This document shows positions 38,566-47,106 of a stretch of 63,274 bases of DNA, one piece after another. The notes below the pieces were generated by a model. That model saw only the letters and a program-made list of their open reading frames with translations. It did not search any database and was not told where the DNA came from. The stretch's first letter is position 1. Every line of letters begins with the position of its first letter. The position numbers and the translations under genes were made by a program. The DNA comes from CAZAYY01 sp964489525 (GTDB taxonomy: Bacteria; Chloroflexota; Anaerolineae; Anaerolineales; JABWBV01), in assembly GCA_964489525.1 (NCBI GenBank), contig CAZAYY010000022.1, positions 1 through 63,274 on the forward strand, in the 5' to 3' direction.

Positions 38566-39387
38566 ATGGATCACTGCCTGGGCTTGAAATTGCGCTTGAC
38601 TCCGTTAACCCTGGTTGTGGCGATAACCGCCCTGCTTTCTGCTTGTGCTGCCCCTGGCTCGATGGCACCCGCTGCTGCGCCTGTCACGCTGTCGGTTTTT
38701 GCCGCGGCTTCTTTGACCGATGCCTTTGGCGAGATTGGCAGTGCCTTTGAGGTGGCCAACCCGGGCGTGAAAGTGGTTTTCAACTTTGCCGGCTCGCAAA
38801 CCTTGCGCAACCAAATTGAAAACGGCGCCGGGGCAGATGTTTTCGCCTCAGCCAACCCCAAAGAGATGGATACGCTGGTTGCAGGAGGGTTCATTGCGGC
38901 AGGCAGCCCCCAGGTCTTCCTGACCAACCAGTTGGTGATTATCCTTCCCGCCAGCAACCCGGCCGGGTTGGCAGCGTTATCCGACCTCAGCCAAAGTGGG
39001 TTGAAGATTGTCCTGGCAGCCAAAGAGGTGCCCGCAGGCAGCTATGCTTTGCAAACCCTGGAAAACCTGGAAAAAGCCCTGGGGGAAGGTTTTAAGGAAA
39101 AAGTGTTGGCGAACGTGGTTTCGTATGAGAACGATGTCAAACAGGTGGTTGCCAAGGTGCAGCTTGGGGAAGCTGACGCCGGGATTGCCTATCTTTCAGA
39201 CACGGCCGGCGCGCCAGCGCTTTTGAAGTTGGATATTCCAGCCGAAAGCAATGTGGTTGCCCAATACCCGCTGGCAGCCCTGGCAGCCTCCAAAAACCCC
39301 ACGCTCGCCCAGGCATTTGTGGATTATGTGTTATCGCCAGAAGGGCAGGGGGTGTTGGGAAAATGGGGCTTTTTACCGGAGAGATAA
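38566..39387 (+). CDS. modA: Molybdate ABC transporter substrate-binding lipoprotein (ModA)
   Basis: A 273-residue periplasmic binding protein of ModA type. A signal peptide ends in the lipobox LSAC near residue 23. Mature motifs FAAASLTDAFGEIG, FNFAGSQTLRNQIENGAGADVF and AVISYENDVKQVV-like NVVSYENDVKQVV match ModA. It binds molybdate or tungstate and delivers it to ModB. GAAGAAGG lies 5 bases upstream of the ATG at 38566; a TTG at 38551 is the alternative. modB follows after 6 bases. Confidence 0.92.
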   Translation: MDHCLGLKLRLTPLTLVVAITALLSACAAPGSMAPAAAPVTLSVFAAASLTDAFGEIGSAFEVANPGVKVVFNFAGSQTLRNQIENGAGADVFASANPKEMDTLVAGGFIAAGSPQVFLTNQLVIILPASNPAGLAALSDLSQSGLKIVLAAKEVPAGSYALQTLENLEKALGEGFKEKVLANVVSYENDVKQVVAKVQLGEADAGIAYLSDTAGAPALLKLDIPAESNVVAQYPLAALAASKNPTLAQAFVDYVLSPEGQGVLGKWGFLPER

Positions 39388-39393
39388 CCCGCC

Positions 39394-40212
39394 ATGCGCC
39401 GCCGCTCGTCCTCCCGCACCACCCAACCTGCCCACATTCGCCCGAATTGGGTGTTTTTTGTTCCAGCAGTTGTGCTGCTGCTTTTGTTTGGGCTGCCAGT
39501 GGTGGCGCTCTTCTGGCGAGCCGTGGGTTTGGATTTTTGGAGCCAAATTTCCTCGCCTTCTGCCCTGGCTGCCCTGCGGTTAAGCCTGCAAACCAGCCTG
39601 GCCAGCGTGGCTTTTGCCCTGGTGGTGGGTACGCCCCTGGCATATCTCCTGGAATATTGGGAATTTCGCGGGCGCAGCGTGGTTGAACTGCTGGTGGACC
39701 TGCCGGTGGTGCTGCCGCCATCTGTAGCCGGATTGGCGTTACTGATTGCCTTTGGCCGCCAGGGGGTTTTTGGCCAGGCGTTATTTGCCCTGGGTGTCAG
39801 CCTGCCTTTTACCACCCTGGCCGTGGTGATTGCCCAGGTATTTGTCTCCGCACCGCTGTTTGTGCGGGCTGCCCGGTTGGGTTTTGCGAGTATTGATCCC
39901 CAGCTGGATGAAGCCACCTATGTGGAAGGCGCCAGCCATTGGCAGATGTTTACCCTGGTTGCGCTTCCGCTGTCCTGGCGGGCGCTGGTGAGTGGAATGG
40001 TTCTGGCCTGGACCCGCGCCCTGGGGGAGTTTGGCGCGACCATTTTGTTTGCGGGCAACCTGGAAGGCGTCACCCAGACCATGCCTTTGGCGATTTACCT
40101 GGGGTTTGAGCGCAACCTGGATGAAGCCGTTGCGCTTTCGGTTTTGCTGGTGGTGGTGTCGGGTTTTCTATTGGCTGCAATGCGCAAATGGGGCGGCGCC
40201 GCGGCTGGATGA
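39394..40212 (+). CDS. modB: Molybdate ABC transporter permease (ModB)
   Basis: A 272-residue inner-membrane permease with about six helices. The EAA loop is DEATYVEGASHWQMFTLVAL. Other permease features are VVLPPSVAGLALL and ALGEFGATILFAG, typical of ModB/CysT families. It forms the channel for molybdate with ModA. The usual ATPase gene modC does not follow; after the stop there are only repeats, then an unrelated gene, so ModC must be encoded elsewhere or a shared ATPase is used. Confidence 0.92.
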   Translation: MRRRSSSRTTQPAHIRPNWVFFVPAVVLLLLFGLPVVALFWRAVGLDFWSQISSPSALAALRLSLQTSLASVAFALVVGTPLAYLLEYWEFRGRSVVELLVDLPVVLPPSVAGLALLIAFGRQGVFGQALFALGVSLPFTTLAVVIAQVFVSAPLFVRAARLGFASIDPQLDEATYVEGASHWQMFTLVALPLSWRALVSGMVLAWTRALGEFGATILFAGNLEGVTQTMPLAIYLGFERNLDEAVALSVLLVVVSGFLLAAMRKWGGAAAG

Positions 40213-40629
40213 GCCCCGCAGGGGGGACGGGCGGCACAGGATGGGCGGAATTGATTATCCTGGGAAGAATATAACAGGGATAGACAGGATGGGGCAGGGA
40301 ATTACGGTGACTGTCACCGTCGAGGTGACTGTGACCTGATCACAGGTGAGACATGCCTGAAGTGGTGATTTCATAGCCCTTCTTTTTGTAGTGACGACTT
40401 CAGTCGTTCTCGGCCGGTTGGGCCCAGGTGAAGAGATTGCTTCGCCCCTGGCGGGGCTCGCAAAGACATGGTAAGGCTGCGCCGCTCGGAGTGACGCGTT
40501 GGAAGCTGGAAAGGATTAGGCTGCAAAGTCTTTTTTGCCTTTTTTAGATACAATTAAGGCGTATTCTTATCCCATAAAAAATCGACCCCGCGGCTTTATG
40601 GCTGCACCACCTGGAAATCGGAGAAAAAA
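40213..40629. repeat. Intergenic repeat mosaic with palindromes
   Basis: 417 bases without a gene, made of short repeat-like pieces. ACGGTGACTGTCACCGT (40304-40320) is a perfect palindrome, followed by AGGTGACTGTGACCT and ACCTGATCACAGGT. ACGACTTCAGTCGT (40394-40407) is another perfect palindrome. Next comes AGAGATTGCTTCGC and GGCTCGCAAAGACA, words that often occur in genome-wide repeats. These look like independent small mobile or REP-type pieces. Confidence 0.6.
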
Positions 40630-41310
40630 ATGGCCTTACGAAAACCCGACCTGCACCTGCTGTATTTCCACCTGGCATTTGGGCTTTTGTGTGCCCTGGT
40701 GCTGCTTTTGCTGCCGGGCATGCCCCTGGGTTGGCGGCTGGTGGGGTTGGTGGCAGTATACAACATCGCCCTTCCGCTGGCCGGGGTGCAGCTTGGCCAC
40801 CGCGAGTGGGTTGAAATTTGGGCCTTTTTGCTGCCGCTCAGCGTTTTCCAGGTGCTGCCCGATTGGTTTCTTTCGGAAACCCTGGGGGTTTTGGTTTTTC
40901 CCGATACGGGCTCACCCTTTGTGGGCGCAATTCCGGTGTTCATGGCGGGGATGTGGGTGATTCCGCTGTTTTTGGTGCTGGTGGCGGCGCGGCGGGCGGC
41001 CAGCCGCTGGGGGCAGCGGGGCGGGATGCTGGCTGCGGCGGGCGCTTCGCTGGCCATCCTGGTTACTTCTGAGGCCACCCTGTGGGCGCTGCCCATCTGG
41101 TATGCCCAGAATGTGTTTCAAATTGCCCATGTGGCACTCTACCTGCTGGTTCCTGAAGCCTTGTTGGGGCTGCACGCCTGGCTGGGGTTTGAATGGACCC
41201 GCCAGCGCAGCCTGGGCTGGCGGTTGGCGGCAGCCTGGAGCGTGATGACCCTATACACCGGGGGTGTGGCGCTGTTTTACCTGCTCTTTCAGGCTGCGGG
41301 CATCCGCTGA
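40630..41310 (+). CDS. Hypothetical multi-pass membrane protein
   Basis: A 226-residue protein with about six or seven membrane helices starting near residue 10 (YFHLAFGLLCALVLLLL). An extracytoplasmic segment contains WFLSETLGVLVFPDTGSPF. I recognise no catalytic motif, and the family name is uncertain. GGAGAAAAAA lies just upstream of the ATG. It is followed after 62 bases by the epimerase gene in the same direction. Confidence 0.7.
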   Translation: MALRKPDLHLLYFHLAFGLLCALVLLLLPGMPLGWRLVGLVAVYNIALPLAGVQLGHREWVEIWAFLLPLSVFQVLPDWFLSETLGVLVFPDTGSPFVGAIPVFMAGMWVIPLFLVLVAARRAASRWGQRGGMLAAAGASLAILVTSEATLWALPIWYAQNVFQIAHVALYLLVPEALLGLHAWLGFEWTRQRSLGWRLAAAWSVMTLYTGGVALFYLLFQAAGIR

Positions 41311-41372
41311 GGATTGCATAAAAGGCTTGCCTGGTACTGATCAACCCCCTGTTTTTGTAAGGAGATGAAGTA

Positions 41373-42362
41373 ATGCGATATTTTCTCACTGGTGCAACGG
41401 GTTTTATTGGCGGCGTTCTGGCCCGCCAGTTGGTTGAAGCAGGCCACGAGGTAATTGCCCTGGTGCGCGAGCCGGCCCGCGCGACGGGCTTGCAGGCGCT
41501 GGGTGTGACGCTTGCCCCAGGCGATGTGACCGACAAAGAATCCATGCGTGCCCCGATGGATGGGGTGGATGGGGTTTACCACGTGGCGGGCTGGTATAAG
41601 ATTGGCGCACGCGACAAAAGCCAGGGCGAGCGGGTCAATGTGTACGGCACCCGCAATGTGTTGGAATTGATGGAAGAACTGCACATCCCCAAAGGGGTGT
41701 ACACCAGCACACTGGCGGTAAACTCCGACACAAAGGGCAAATTGGTGGACGAGACCTACCGGTTTAATGGGCAGCATCTCTCCGAATATGACCGCACCAA
41801 GGCGGTTGCACACGAGATTGCCGTGGAATTCATGGGCCGGGGACTTCCGCTGGTAATTGTGATGCCTGGGCTGGTGTATGGCCCTGGGGATGCCAGCAAA
41901 GTGCATACCATGCTGGTGGATTATCTCAAAGGCCGTTTGCCGTTGATTGTGTCCCAAACCGCCCATGCCTGGGCGCATGTGGAAGATGTGGCCCTGGCGC
42001 ATCGCCTGGCCATGGAAAAGGGCCAACCCGGGGAAAGCTACATCGTGTGCGGCAATCCGTACACGGTGGTGGAAGTGCTGCAGTTCATGTCACGCACCCT
42101 AGGGCGGCCGATGCCCAGGGTGGTTTCGCCCGCCTTTTCCCAAAACCTGGCTCGCATCACGGGCGTGTTGGAAAATTTTTTTCCGCTGCCTTCCATGTAC
42201 ACCGCCGAATCGCTGCGAGTAGTGGGTGGGCCGACATACCTGGGCAGCAACCAAAAAGCCCGCCAGGTGCTGGGCTACGCTCCCCGCAGCCTGGAAGAGG
42301 GTCTGCCGCCCACGCTGCTTTATGAAATGGAACAGTTAGGAATGGAACCCATCCTGAAATAA
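41373..42362 (+). CDS. NAD(P)-dependent epimerase/dehydratase, extended SDR
   Basis: A 329-residue enzyme with the extended-SDR nucleotide site TGATGFIGG (residues 6-14) and the catalytic Tyr/Lys pair in YDRTK (Y139, K143). A dihydroflavonol reductase-like pattern is seen (YHVAGWYKIG, VMPGLVYGPGD). The substrate cannot be told from sequence. AAGGAG lies 8 bases before the ATG. It is followed after 17 bases by a zinc-independent quinone oxidoreductase-like gene, so the two may act together on a carbonyl compound. Confidence 0.88.
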   Translation: MRYFLTGATGFIGGVLARQLVEAGHEVIALVREPARATGLQALGVTLAPGDVTDKESMRAPMDGVDGVYHVAGWYKIGARDKSQGERVNVYGTRNVLELMEELHIPKGVYTSTLAVNSDTKGKLVDETYRFNGQHLSEYDRTKAVAHEIAVEFMGRGLPLVIVMPGLVYGPGDASKVHTMLVDYLKGRLPLIVSQTAHAWAHVEDVALAHRLAMEKGQPGESYIVCGNPYTVVEVLQFMSRTLGRPMPRVVSPAFSQNLARITGVLENFFPLPSMYTAESLRVVGGPTYLGSNQKARQVLGYAPRSLEEGLPPTLLYEMEQLGMEPILK

Positions 42363-42379
42363 AAAAAGGAAGTGTGCAG

Positions 42380-43348
42380 ATGAAAGCAATAGTTTATACC
42401 CAATATGGTTCGCCGGATGTGCTTACGCTGAAAGAAGTGCCCACGCCCAGCCCCACCGAAAACCAGGTGCTGATCAAGGTATTTGCGGCTTCCGTCAACG
42501 CAGCCGATTGGCACCTGCTCACCGCCGATATTTTCCTGGTGCGGCTGATGGCCGGCCTGTTTAAGCCTTCGAAACCTATCCTGGGTGCTGACGTGGCCGG
42601 GCGGGTGGAGGCTGTGGGCAGCAAGGTCACGCAGTTTAAGCCAGGGGATGCGGTTTTTGGTGAAATCGCGGGCGGGTCGGGCAGTTTTGCGGAATTTGCG
42701 GTTTCCGATGAAAAGTACCTTGCGCTCAAACCCGCCAACCTGGATTTTGAACAGGCTGCCGCGGCCCCGCTGGCGGCCATGACGGCCCTGCAGGGGCTGC
42801 GCGATGTCGGGCAAATTAAGGCCGGGCAAAAGGTGTTGATTAACGGCGCTTCGGGTGGGGTGGGTTCTTTCGCTGTGCAAATTGCCAAGGCCTTTGGGGC
42901 TGAGGTAACTGCGGTTTGCAGCACCCGCAACCTGGAGCAGGCCCGGTCATTGGGGGCGGACCACGTGGTGGATTACACCCAGGAAAACTTTACCGAGAGC
43001 GGCAGGCAGTATGACCTGATCCTGGCTGCCAATGGCTACCACCCCATCCGGGCGTACCAGCGCGCCCTGGCGCCCATGGGGGTGTATGTGATGGCTGGTG
43101 GCAAACCGGCGCAGTTGTTCGAAGCCTTGCTGCTCGGGCCGTTCCTCTCCAAAAAAGGCGGCAAGCGGCTGGCTGCCCTTTCGGCCCAGGCCAAAAAGGA
43201 AGACCTACTCACCGTCAAAGAGCTGCTGGAAGCCGGCAAAATTGCGCCACTGATGGACCGGCGCTACCCCCTGAATGAGGTGCCCGAAGCCATGCGCTAC
43301 CTGGGGGCGGGGCACGCCCGCGGCAAGGTGGTTATCACAGTTGTCTGA
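42380..43348 (+). CDS. NAD(P)-dependent alcohol dehydrogenase/quinone oxidoreductase family
   Basis: A 322-residue MDR enzyme. The N-terminal GroES-like domain begins MKAIVYTQYGSPDVL with ILGADVAGRVEAVG. The Rossmann domain has the NADPH site INGASGGVGSFAVQIAKAFGA. Cysteine ligands for structural or catalytic zinc are absent, as in quinone oxidoreductases. AAGGAAG lies 8 bases before the ATG at 42380; an in-frame GTG at 42374 is less likely. Substrate unknown. It ends in a hairpin that meets the convergent lipoprotein gene. Confidence 0.9.
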   Translation: MKAIVYTQYGSPDVLTLKEVPTPSPTENQVLIKVFAASVNAADWHLLTADIFLVRLMAGLFKPSKPILGADVAGRVEAVGSKVTQFKPGDAVFGEIAGGSGSFAEFAVSDEKYLALKPANLDFEQAAAAPLAAMTALQGLRDVGQIKAGQKVLINGASGGVGSFAVQIAKAFGAEVTAVCSTRNLEQARSLGADHVVDYTQENFTESGRQYDLILAANGYHPIRAYQRALAPMGVYVMAGGKPAQLFEALLLGPFLSKKGGKRLAALSAQAKKEDLLTVKELLEAGKIAPLMDRRYPLNEVPEAMRYLGAGHARGKVVITVV

Positions 43349-43379
43349 CCGGCCTGGCCGGGGCAAATGCCTGGCCGGT
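43348..43379. terminator. Hairpin between convergent genes
   Basis: ACCGGCC (43348-43354) pairs with GGCCGGT (43373-43379), and the intervening TGGCC and GCCTGG can extend the structure. It overlaps the dehydrogenase stop and lies just before the convergent lipoprotein stop. No long T-tract follows. Confidence 0.45.
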
Positions 43380-43961
43380 TTACTTGACCTGGGTAAAGGT
43401 GTGGTAGCAGCAGGGAGAACTGGCGTCGCCCTGGTAGTGTTCCATAATATAGCCGCTGTCGGTCAGGATGATGACAACATGCCGCTCTTCTTCAACCACC
43501 GTGTCGGTGGCCTGGGCGCCGGAGCCGCTGGTCAAGATGTAGTAGCCCATGAAGGTTCTTTTGAATTTGCCAGTCTCCACCTTTTCGTACACATCTACCC
43601 CGCCGCCAGGGTTGGTGAACTCAAGCTGGTTGCCAACGAAGTTAAAGTTAACCGTTACGTTGCCATCCACCTGGCAAACACATCCAAAGTTGGTGGCCTG
43701 GGTTGAGTATTCATGCGTGCCGGCGTTCTTGGATTCCGAATCCATGCTCACCGAGCCGGAGGGGCGGTACTCCGGTTCTGGGGTTTCTGCGGCGGAGCCG
43801 GGGTTAAGCAGTTGTTCTGCTTCGCCCATAAAGGCAGTGGCGGTCTGGTCGGCGCTTACCTGCTCGTCATCGCTGAAGACAATGCCTTCATAGGTGATAT
43901 CGCAGGCCAACAAGACCAGCAAAGCGGCCAATAAAAGGGCAAATAATTTATTTTTGTTCAT
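43380..43961 (-). CDS. Hypothetical lipoprotein
   Basis: A 193-residue protein with a lipoprotein signal (MNKNKLFALLLAALLVLLAC) whose lipobox is LLAC. The mature part has an acidic Ser/Thr/Pro-rich spacer and a beta-rich domain with NFGCVCQVDGNVTVNFNFVGN and a GYYILTSG strand, ending in a Cys pair (SSPCCYH). GGAG upstream decides the start at 43961. The next gene upstream on the strand also encodes a lipoprotein and ends 2 bases from it, so the two form an operon. Function unknown. Confidence 0.75.
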   Translation of the reverse strand: MNKNKLFALLLAALLVLLACDITYEGIVFSDDEQVSADQTATAFMGEAEQLLNPGSAAETPEPEYRPSGSVSMDSESKNAGTHEYSTQATNFGCVCQVDGNVTVNFNFVGNQLEFTNPGGGVDVYEKVETGKFKRTFMGYYILTSGSGAQATDTVVEEERHVVIILTDSGYIMEHYQGDASSPCCYHTFTQVK

Positions 43962-43963
43962 TC

Positions 43964-45244
43964 CTACTCCTGACAATCTGCAAAAGTGACCACAAACGCG
44001 CCCTGGTCGTTTTGTTCAACCTGGGCGTTGGGCGGGAAGTCCAGCTTTACCATCCCGTTATTTTCCGTTACCGTGATGCGGCCATCAGCTTCGGCGGCGG
44101 CTTTCCAGGCTGCGGCGTTTGCGCTTGGAATTTCGATGGTTAGGGGCTGGCTGGTTCCATACGACAGGCTGGTTCCGTTGGGTAATGGCCCCAAAACCAG
44201 TTTGCACTTGCCATCGGCCCGCCAGCCATCTGGTTCGCTGGAACCCACCACAGGTTCCCCGCTGCCAAAGGCAACGATGATCCCGCCCTCAGGGCTGTGT
44301 TCGTAGGTTGAACCCGCGGGGAAATTGACCTCAGCGCCATAATCATCCGTGGGGTTTACATTCAGGCGGGGGTCTTGCTGGGCCATTTGAATCCAATGGC
44401 CGATCGCCTGGCTGTGCGGCGGCAGCTTAATGGTGACGCCGCGGTCGTTCTTGCTGACACTGGTGCCATCGGGCAGGGTGCCGGAATGCAGCGTTTCGCC
44501 CTGGATGTTGGGCCTGGTGATGAAACCGGGCATCACCCGCTGGCACTGCTGGGCTTCGAGGGCCGGGCCAAATTGGCTTTCAGCCTGGTATTGAACCCCG
44601 ACGGGCAGGGTGTAGCTGACCTGGCTTCCGCTGAAAGAGGGCGCTCTCCACAGGTTGTCGAGCAGGGCTTTCCAATCTTCCGGAACCTGGTTAGCCGGGA
44701 AGGTGACTACATCGTTGTTGTGCCCGCCGCCGTTGGGGGTGATGGTTACTCCTGGGGCAGGCGGGCTGATGGGAACCTGGCACGGCTCCTCACTGCCCGG
44801 AAACGCTGCTTCTGGCGGCAGGGGCGTTTTGGGTTGGCTGCAGCCTGGCAGGATGAAGGCGAATATCATGTAGGGTGTATACTGCGTCTGGGTTTCTTCG
44901 GGTAGGACGACGGTGACGCTTTTTCCACCGGGGTGGTCGTTGTCTTGCACCCTGGCGCCGTAGTGTGCAATGGCTACTTTCCAGTCCGAGGGTAATTTAT
45001 CTTGTGTAAGGTTATTAAAGGTCACAAAATTAAAACCGTCCTTGTACTGTAAGTCAACGCCCCAGGTCTCGATTTCCAACGGGTATTTATCCAGGCAGTC
45101 ATATTCATCAGGTTTTTCTTCCCCTTCACTGGTTGGGGTGACGGTGACCTCCGGACTGGGCGAATCTTCTTCACCAGGGCTTCCGAAGCAGGCCAACATC
45201 GCGATAATCAATACAAGCAAGGATAGTCGAATTTCTTTTGCCAT
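43964..45244 (-). CDS. Hypothetical lipoprotein with three related segments
   Basis: A 426-residue protein with a lipoprotein signal ending LIIAMLAC, then a Pro/Glu/Thr linker. The mature part has several similar segments in which a short helix with W-x-x-A is followed by a beta pair, for example LPSDWKVAIAHYGARV, VPEDWKALLDNLWRA and ANAAAWKAAAEADGRI, each followed by a segment like VTLPPEE or VKLDFPPNAQVEQND. This suggests an old internal repeat. GGAGAGGAAG upstream sets the ATG at 45244. Likely surface-exposed; no enzyme motif. Confidence 0.72.
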   Translation of the reverse strand: MAKEIRLSLLVLIIAMLACFGSPGEEDSPSPEVTVTPTSEGEEKPDEYDCLDKYPLEIETWGVDLQYKDGFNFVTFNNLTQDKLPSDWKVAIAHYGARVQDNDHPGGKSVTVVLPEETQTQYTPYMIFAFILPGCSQPKTPLPPEAAFPGSEEPCQVPISPPAPGVTITPNGGGHNNDVVTFPANQVPEDWKALLDNLWRAPSFSGSQVSYTLPVGVQYQAESQFGPALEAQQCQRVMPGFITRPNIQGETLHSGTLPDGTSVSKNDRGVTIKLPPHSQAIGHWIQMAQQDPRLNVNPTDDYGAEVNFPAGSTYEHSPEGGIIVAFGSGEPVVGSSEPDGWRADGKCKLVLGPLPNGTSLSYGTSQPLTIEIPSANAAAWKAAAEADGRITVTENNGMVKLDFPPNAQVEQNDQGAFVVTFADCQE

Positions 45245-45383
45245 CTTCCTCTCCATATGAATTTGTATCATCCCCGCGGCCCGGCGCTCCCTCGCCAGGA
45301 CCCTTTGGGGCTGGTAATTATGATTAACTATAGCATAAAAGGCGAAAAGGGCAGGGGTTTAGGGTGGAATGTAACTGAATAGA

Positions 45384-45645
45384 TTACACAGAGAACCATA
45401 GAGAGAAAATACCGAGAGCCACGGAGAATTTCCAAAAAAACCTCGGTGGTTTTCCTTGTTTCTCGGTGGCCCTCTGGGGGATCAAGGTCCTGGTGTTCAG
45501 TTTTTTGTCGTGGCTTAATTTCCTGCTGTAAAGGTAACGCTGAGCAGGCCGTTTTTGGTGTAGCAGCTCACTTGGCCCGAAAGATTGCCTGCGTCCAGGC
45601 GCATGCTGCCCTGGGCGCTGAACCCACCCATGTTGCAGCTTTCAA
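45384..45645. repeat. Direct repeat copy A (duplicated gene tail)
   Basis: This segment matches 50994-51228 closely. It contains the intergenic word ACACAGAGAACCATAGAGAG, and on the minus strand the last codons of a secreted-protein gene (stop at 45515-45517, ending SVTFTAGN). Copy A has a 30-base insertion-like stretch near 45414-45443 that copy B lacks. At 45645 the match stops and jumps to GCCATCATT, which in copy B lies 117 bases further on, so copy A carries a deletion. Confidence 0.85.
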
Positions 45646-45665
45646 GCCATCATTATTAATGAAGT

Positions 45666-45705
45666 GAGGCGAAGGATTCCCCCTGGGTGGAAAATCCTTC
45701 GCCTC
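45666..45705 (-). terminator. Hairpin after the secreted toroid gene
   Basis: GAGGCGAAGGATT (45666-45678) and AATCCTTCGCCTC (45693-45705) make a perfect 13-bp stem with a 14-base loop, 27 bases past the stop at 45733. Only short T-runs follow, so termination strength is unclear. Confidence 0.6.
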
Positions 45706-45732
45706 GTTGAAAGGGATAGGGGAAATTAATCC

Positions 45733-46905
45733 TTACTTGAACGGATTAACATTGTGGATGGCGAAAATTAACCATCCGGTGGACGAGACGGATTCCGCCT
45801 TGGACATTGTCCAGTAGCCATTGTTAGTGCCCAGCAGAGAATAGGGTACACCCCCATTGCTTTTTTGCCCCTTGATAATCTCACCGGTGAAATAGTTGGC
45901 GTCGGTGGTTCGCCCGGCTTCTTTGAAGGCAACCACCATCTGGCCAGTGCCTTCAAACCAGATATCATCTTTGTCACTATCAAAGTCAAAGGCATCAATG
46001 CCGTTCTGCGTGTTGCGATGGGTGACCAAAGCATAGTCCAGCGAAACCGCATACGTGGTAGCGCCAAGGGTCAACACGCCCCAGGGGTTGACATCCAGAG
46101 GATTATTGCTGTCGTTGCGGCCAGCCCAGAAATGGTCGGTTTTCCATACCTGGTTGACCAGGAAGCTTTTTACGTTATTTGCCTGGGTGCTGTAGCCATA
46201 CATAGTGTATGCCGCATAAGCGTCTTCATTGTGCTCGGTAGAGCACCAGGCAAGGATAGCCCCGCTGCTATCTATGCCGCCATTGACGCCGCCATCGGAC
46301 TGCTGGAACTGGAGCGTCCAGTCAATGGCTTTTTGGGCCATCACGTCATAGGTTGTGCCCCCGTAGTAATTGGCCGCCAAAACTACCCATAAAACAGGGC
46401 CGGAGTGCTGGTTTTTCTCCCACGGGATTAATGTGGAACAGTTATAGGCGTTGTACCAACTGCCACTGCTCATCTGTAATGCCTGCAGGCGGTCGAGAAT
46501 CAACTTTGCCCGCGCGGTATCGCCTTTGGCCTTGAAGGCAATCGCAGCGACAGCCTGGTCGTAGGTGAAGCAGACATTGGCCAGTTGCCCGTTGATGTTA
46601 AAACTCTCCACCAGGCCGGTTGTGTATTGGTCTTGCTGCATCTTCAGCCAGCCATAAGCCATGTCTGATGCGGCACTAAAATCGGTGCCGGAAGGGGTTG
46701 CGGTTGGGTTGGATGAAGGAGTAGCGGTTGGGTTGGATGAAGGGGTAGCGGTCGGGTTTGATAAAGGCGTGGGCGTTTTGGTGGCGGGCCTTGCCGCAGA
46801 GGCGGGTGGGGCTGTTATGGCAGAAGAAAATATCACCATTGCCAGCAGCAGCAGGCAGGTGATAAGCATAATGTTTTTTTGGAAAGTTTGAGACTTGGGA
46901 TTCAT
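45733..46905 (-). CDS. Secreted alpha/alpha-toroid protein with Thr/Pro linker
   Basis: A 390-residue secreted protein. A signal peptide (MLITCLLLLAMVIFSSAITA) is followed by a linker with three NPTATPSS units, encoded by near-perfect 24-bp repeats, which is a typical outer-surface spacer. The rest is helical with repeating tryptophan/glycine patterns such as YGWLKMQQDQY and WTLQFQQSDGGVNGG, resembling (alpha/alpha)6 toroids found in glycoside hydrolases and terpenoid cyclases. Conserved acids in STEHNEDAYAAY could be active-site residues. AAAGGAAAA precedes the ATG. The large regulator gene lies upstream on the strand, so it may control this protein. Substrate unknown. Confidence 0.72.
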   Translation of the reverse strand: MNPKSQTFQKNIMLITCLLLLAMVIFSSAITAPPASAARPATKTPTPLSNPTATPSSNPTATPSSNPTATPSGTDFSAASDMAYGWLKMQQDQYTTGLVESFNINGQLANVCFTYDQAVAAIAFKAKGDTARAKLILDRLQALQMSSGSWYNAYNCSTLIPWEKNQHSGPVLWVVLAANYYGGTTYDVMAQKAIDWTLQFQQSDGGVNGGIDSSGAILAWCSTEHNEDAYAAYTMYGYSTQANNVKSFLVNQVWKTDHFWAGRNDSNNPLDVNPWGVLTLGATTYAVSLDYALVTHRNTQNGIDAFDFDSDKDDIWFEGTGQMVVAFKEAGRTTDANYFTGEIIKGQKSNGGVPYSLLGTNNGYWTMSKAESVSSTGWLIFAIHNVNPFK

Positions 46906-47040
46906 GGTCGTTTTCCTTTCAGTGTGGGATGGTATAGAGGATAGTGGTCATTACCGAACATGTTTTTTTCATAGGCATCTCCTGAGCAATGAATCGTGAA
47001 AAAGCATAAGTACATGGCCGCTTCTAATAGAATAGCAAAA

Positions 47041-47070
47041 ACGCCAGCATAAGAACATACACGCTGGCGT
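47041..47070 (-). terminator. Rho-independent terminator of the hybrid kinase gene
   Basis: On the minus strand ACGCCAGC and GCTGGCGT form an 8-bp stem with a 14-base loop and run into GCGTTTTTGC. It starts 37 bases after the kinase stop at 47107. Confidence 0.75.
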
Positions 47071-47106
47071 CTTGTTATTGTCTCTTTCTGACAAAACGAT
47101 CTGGTT

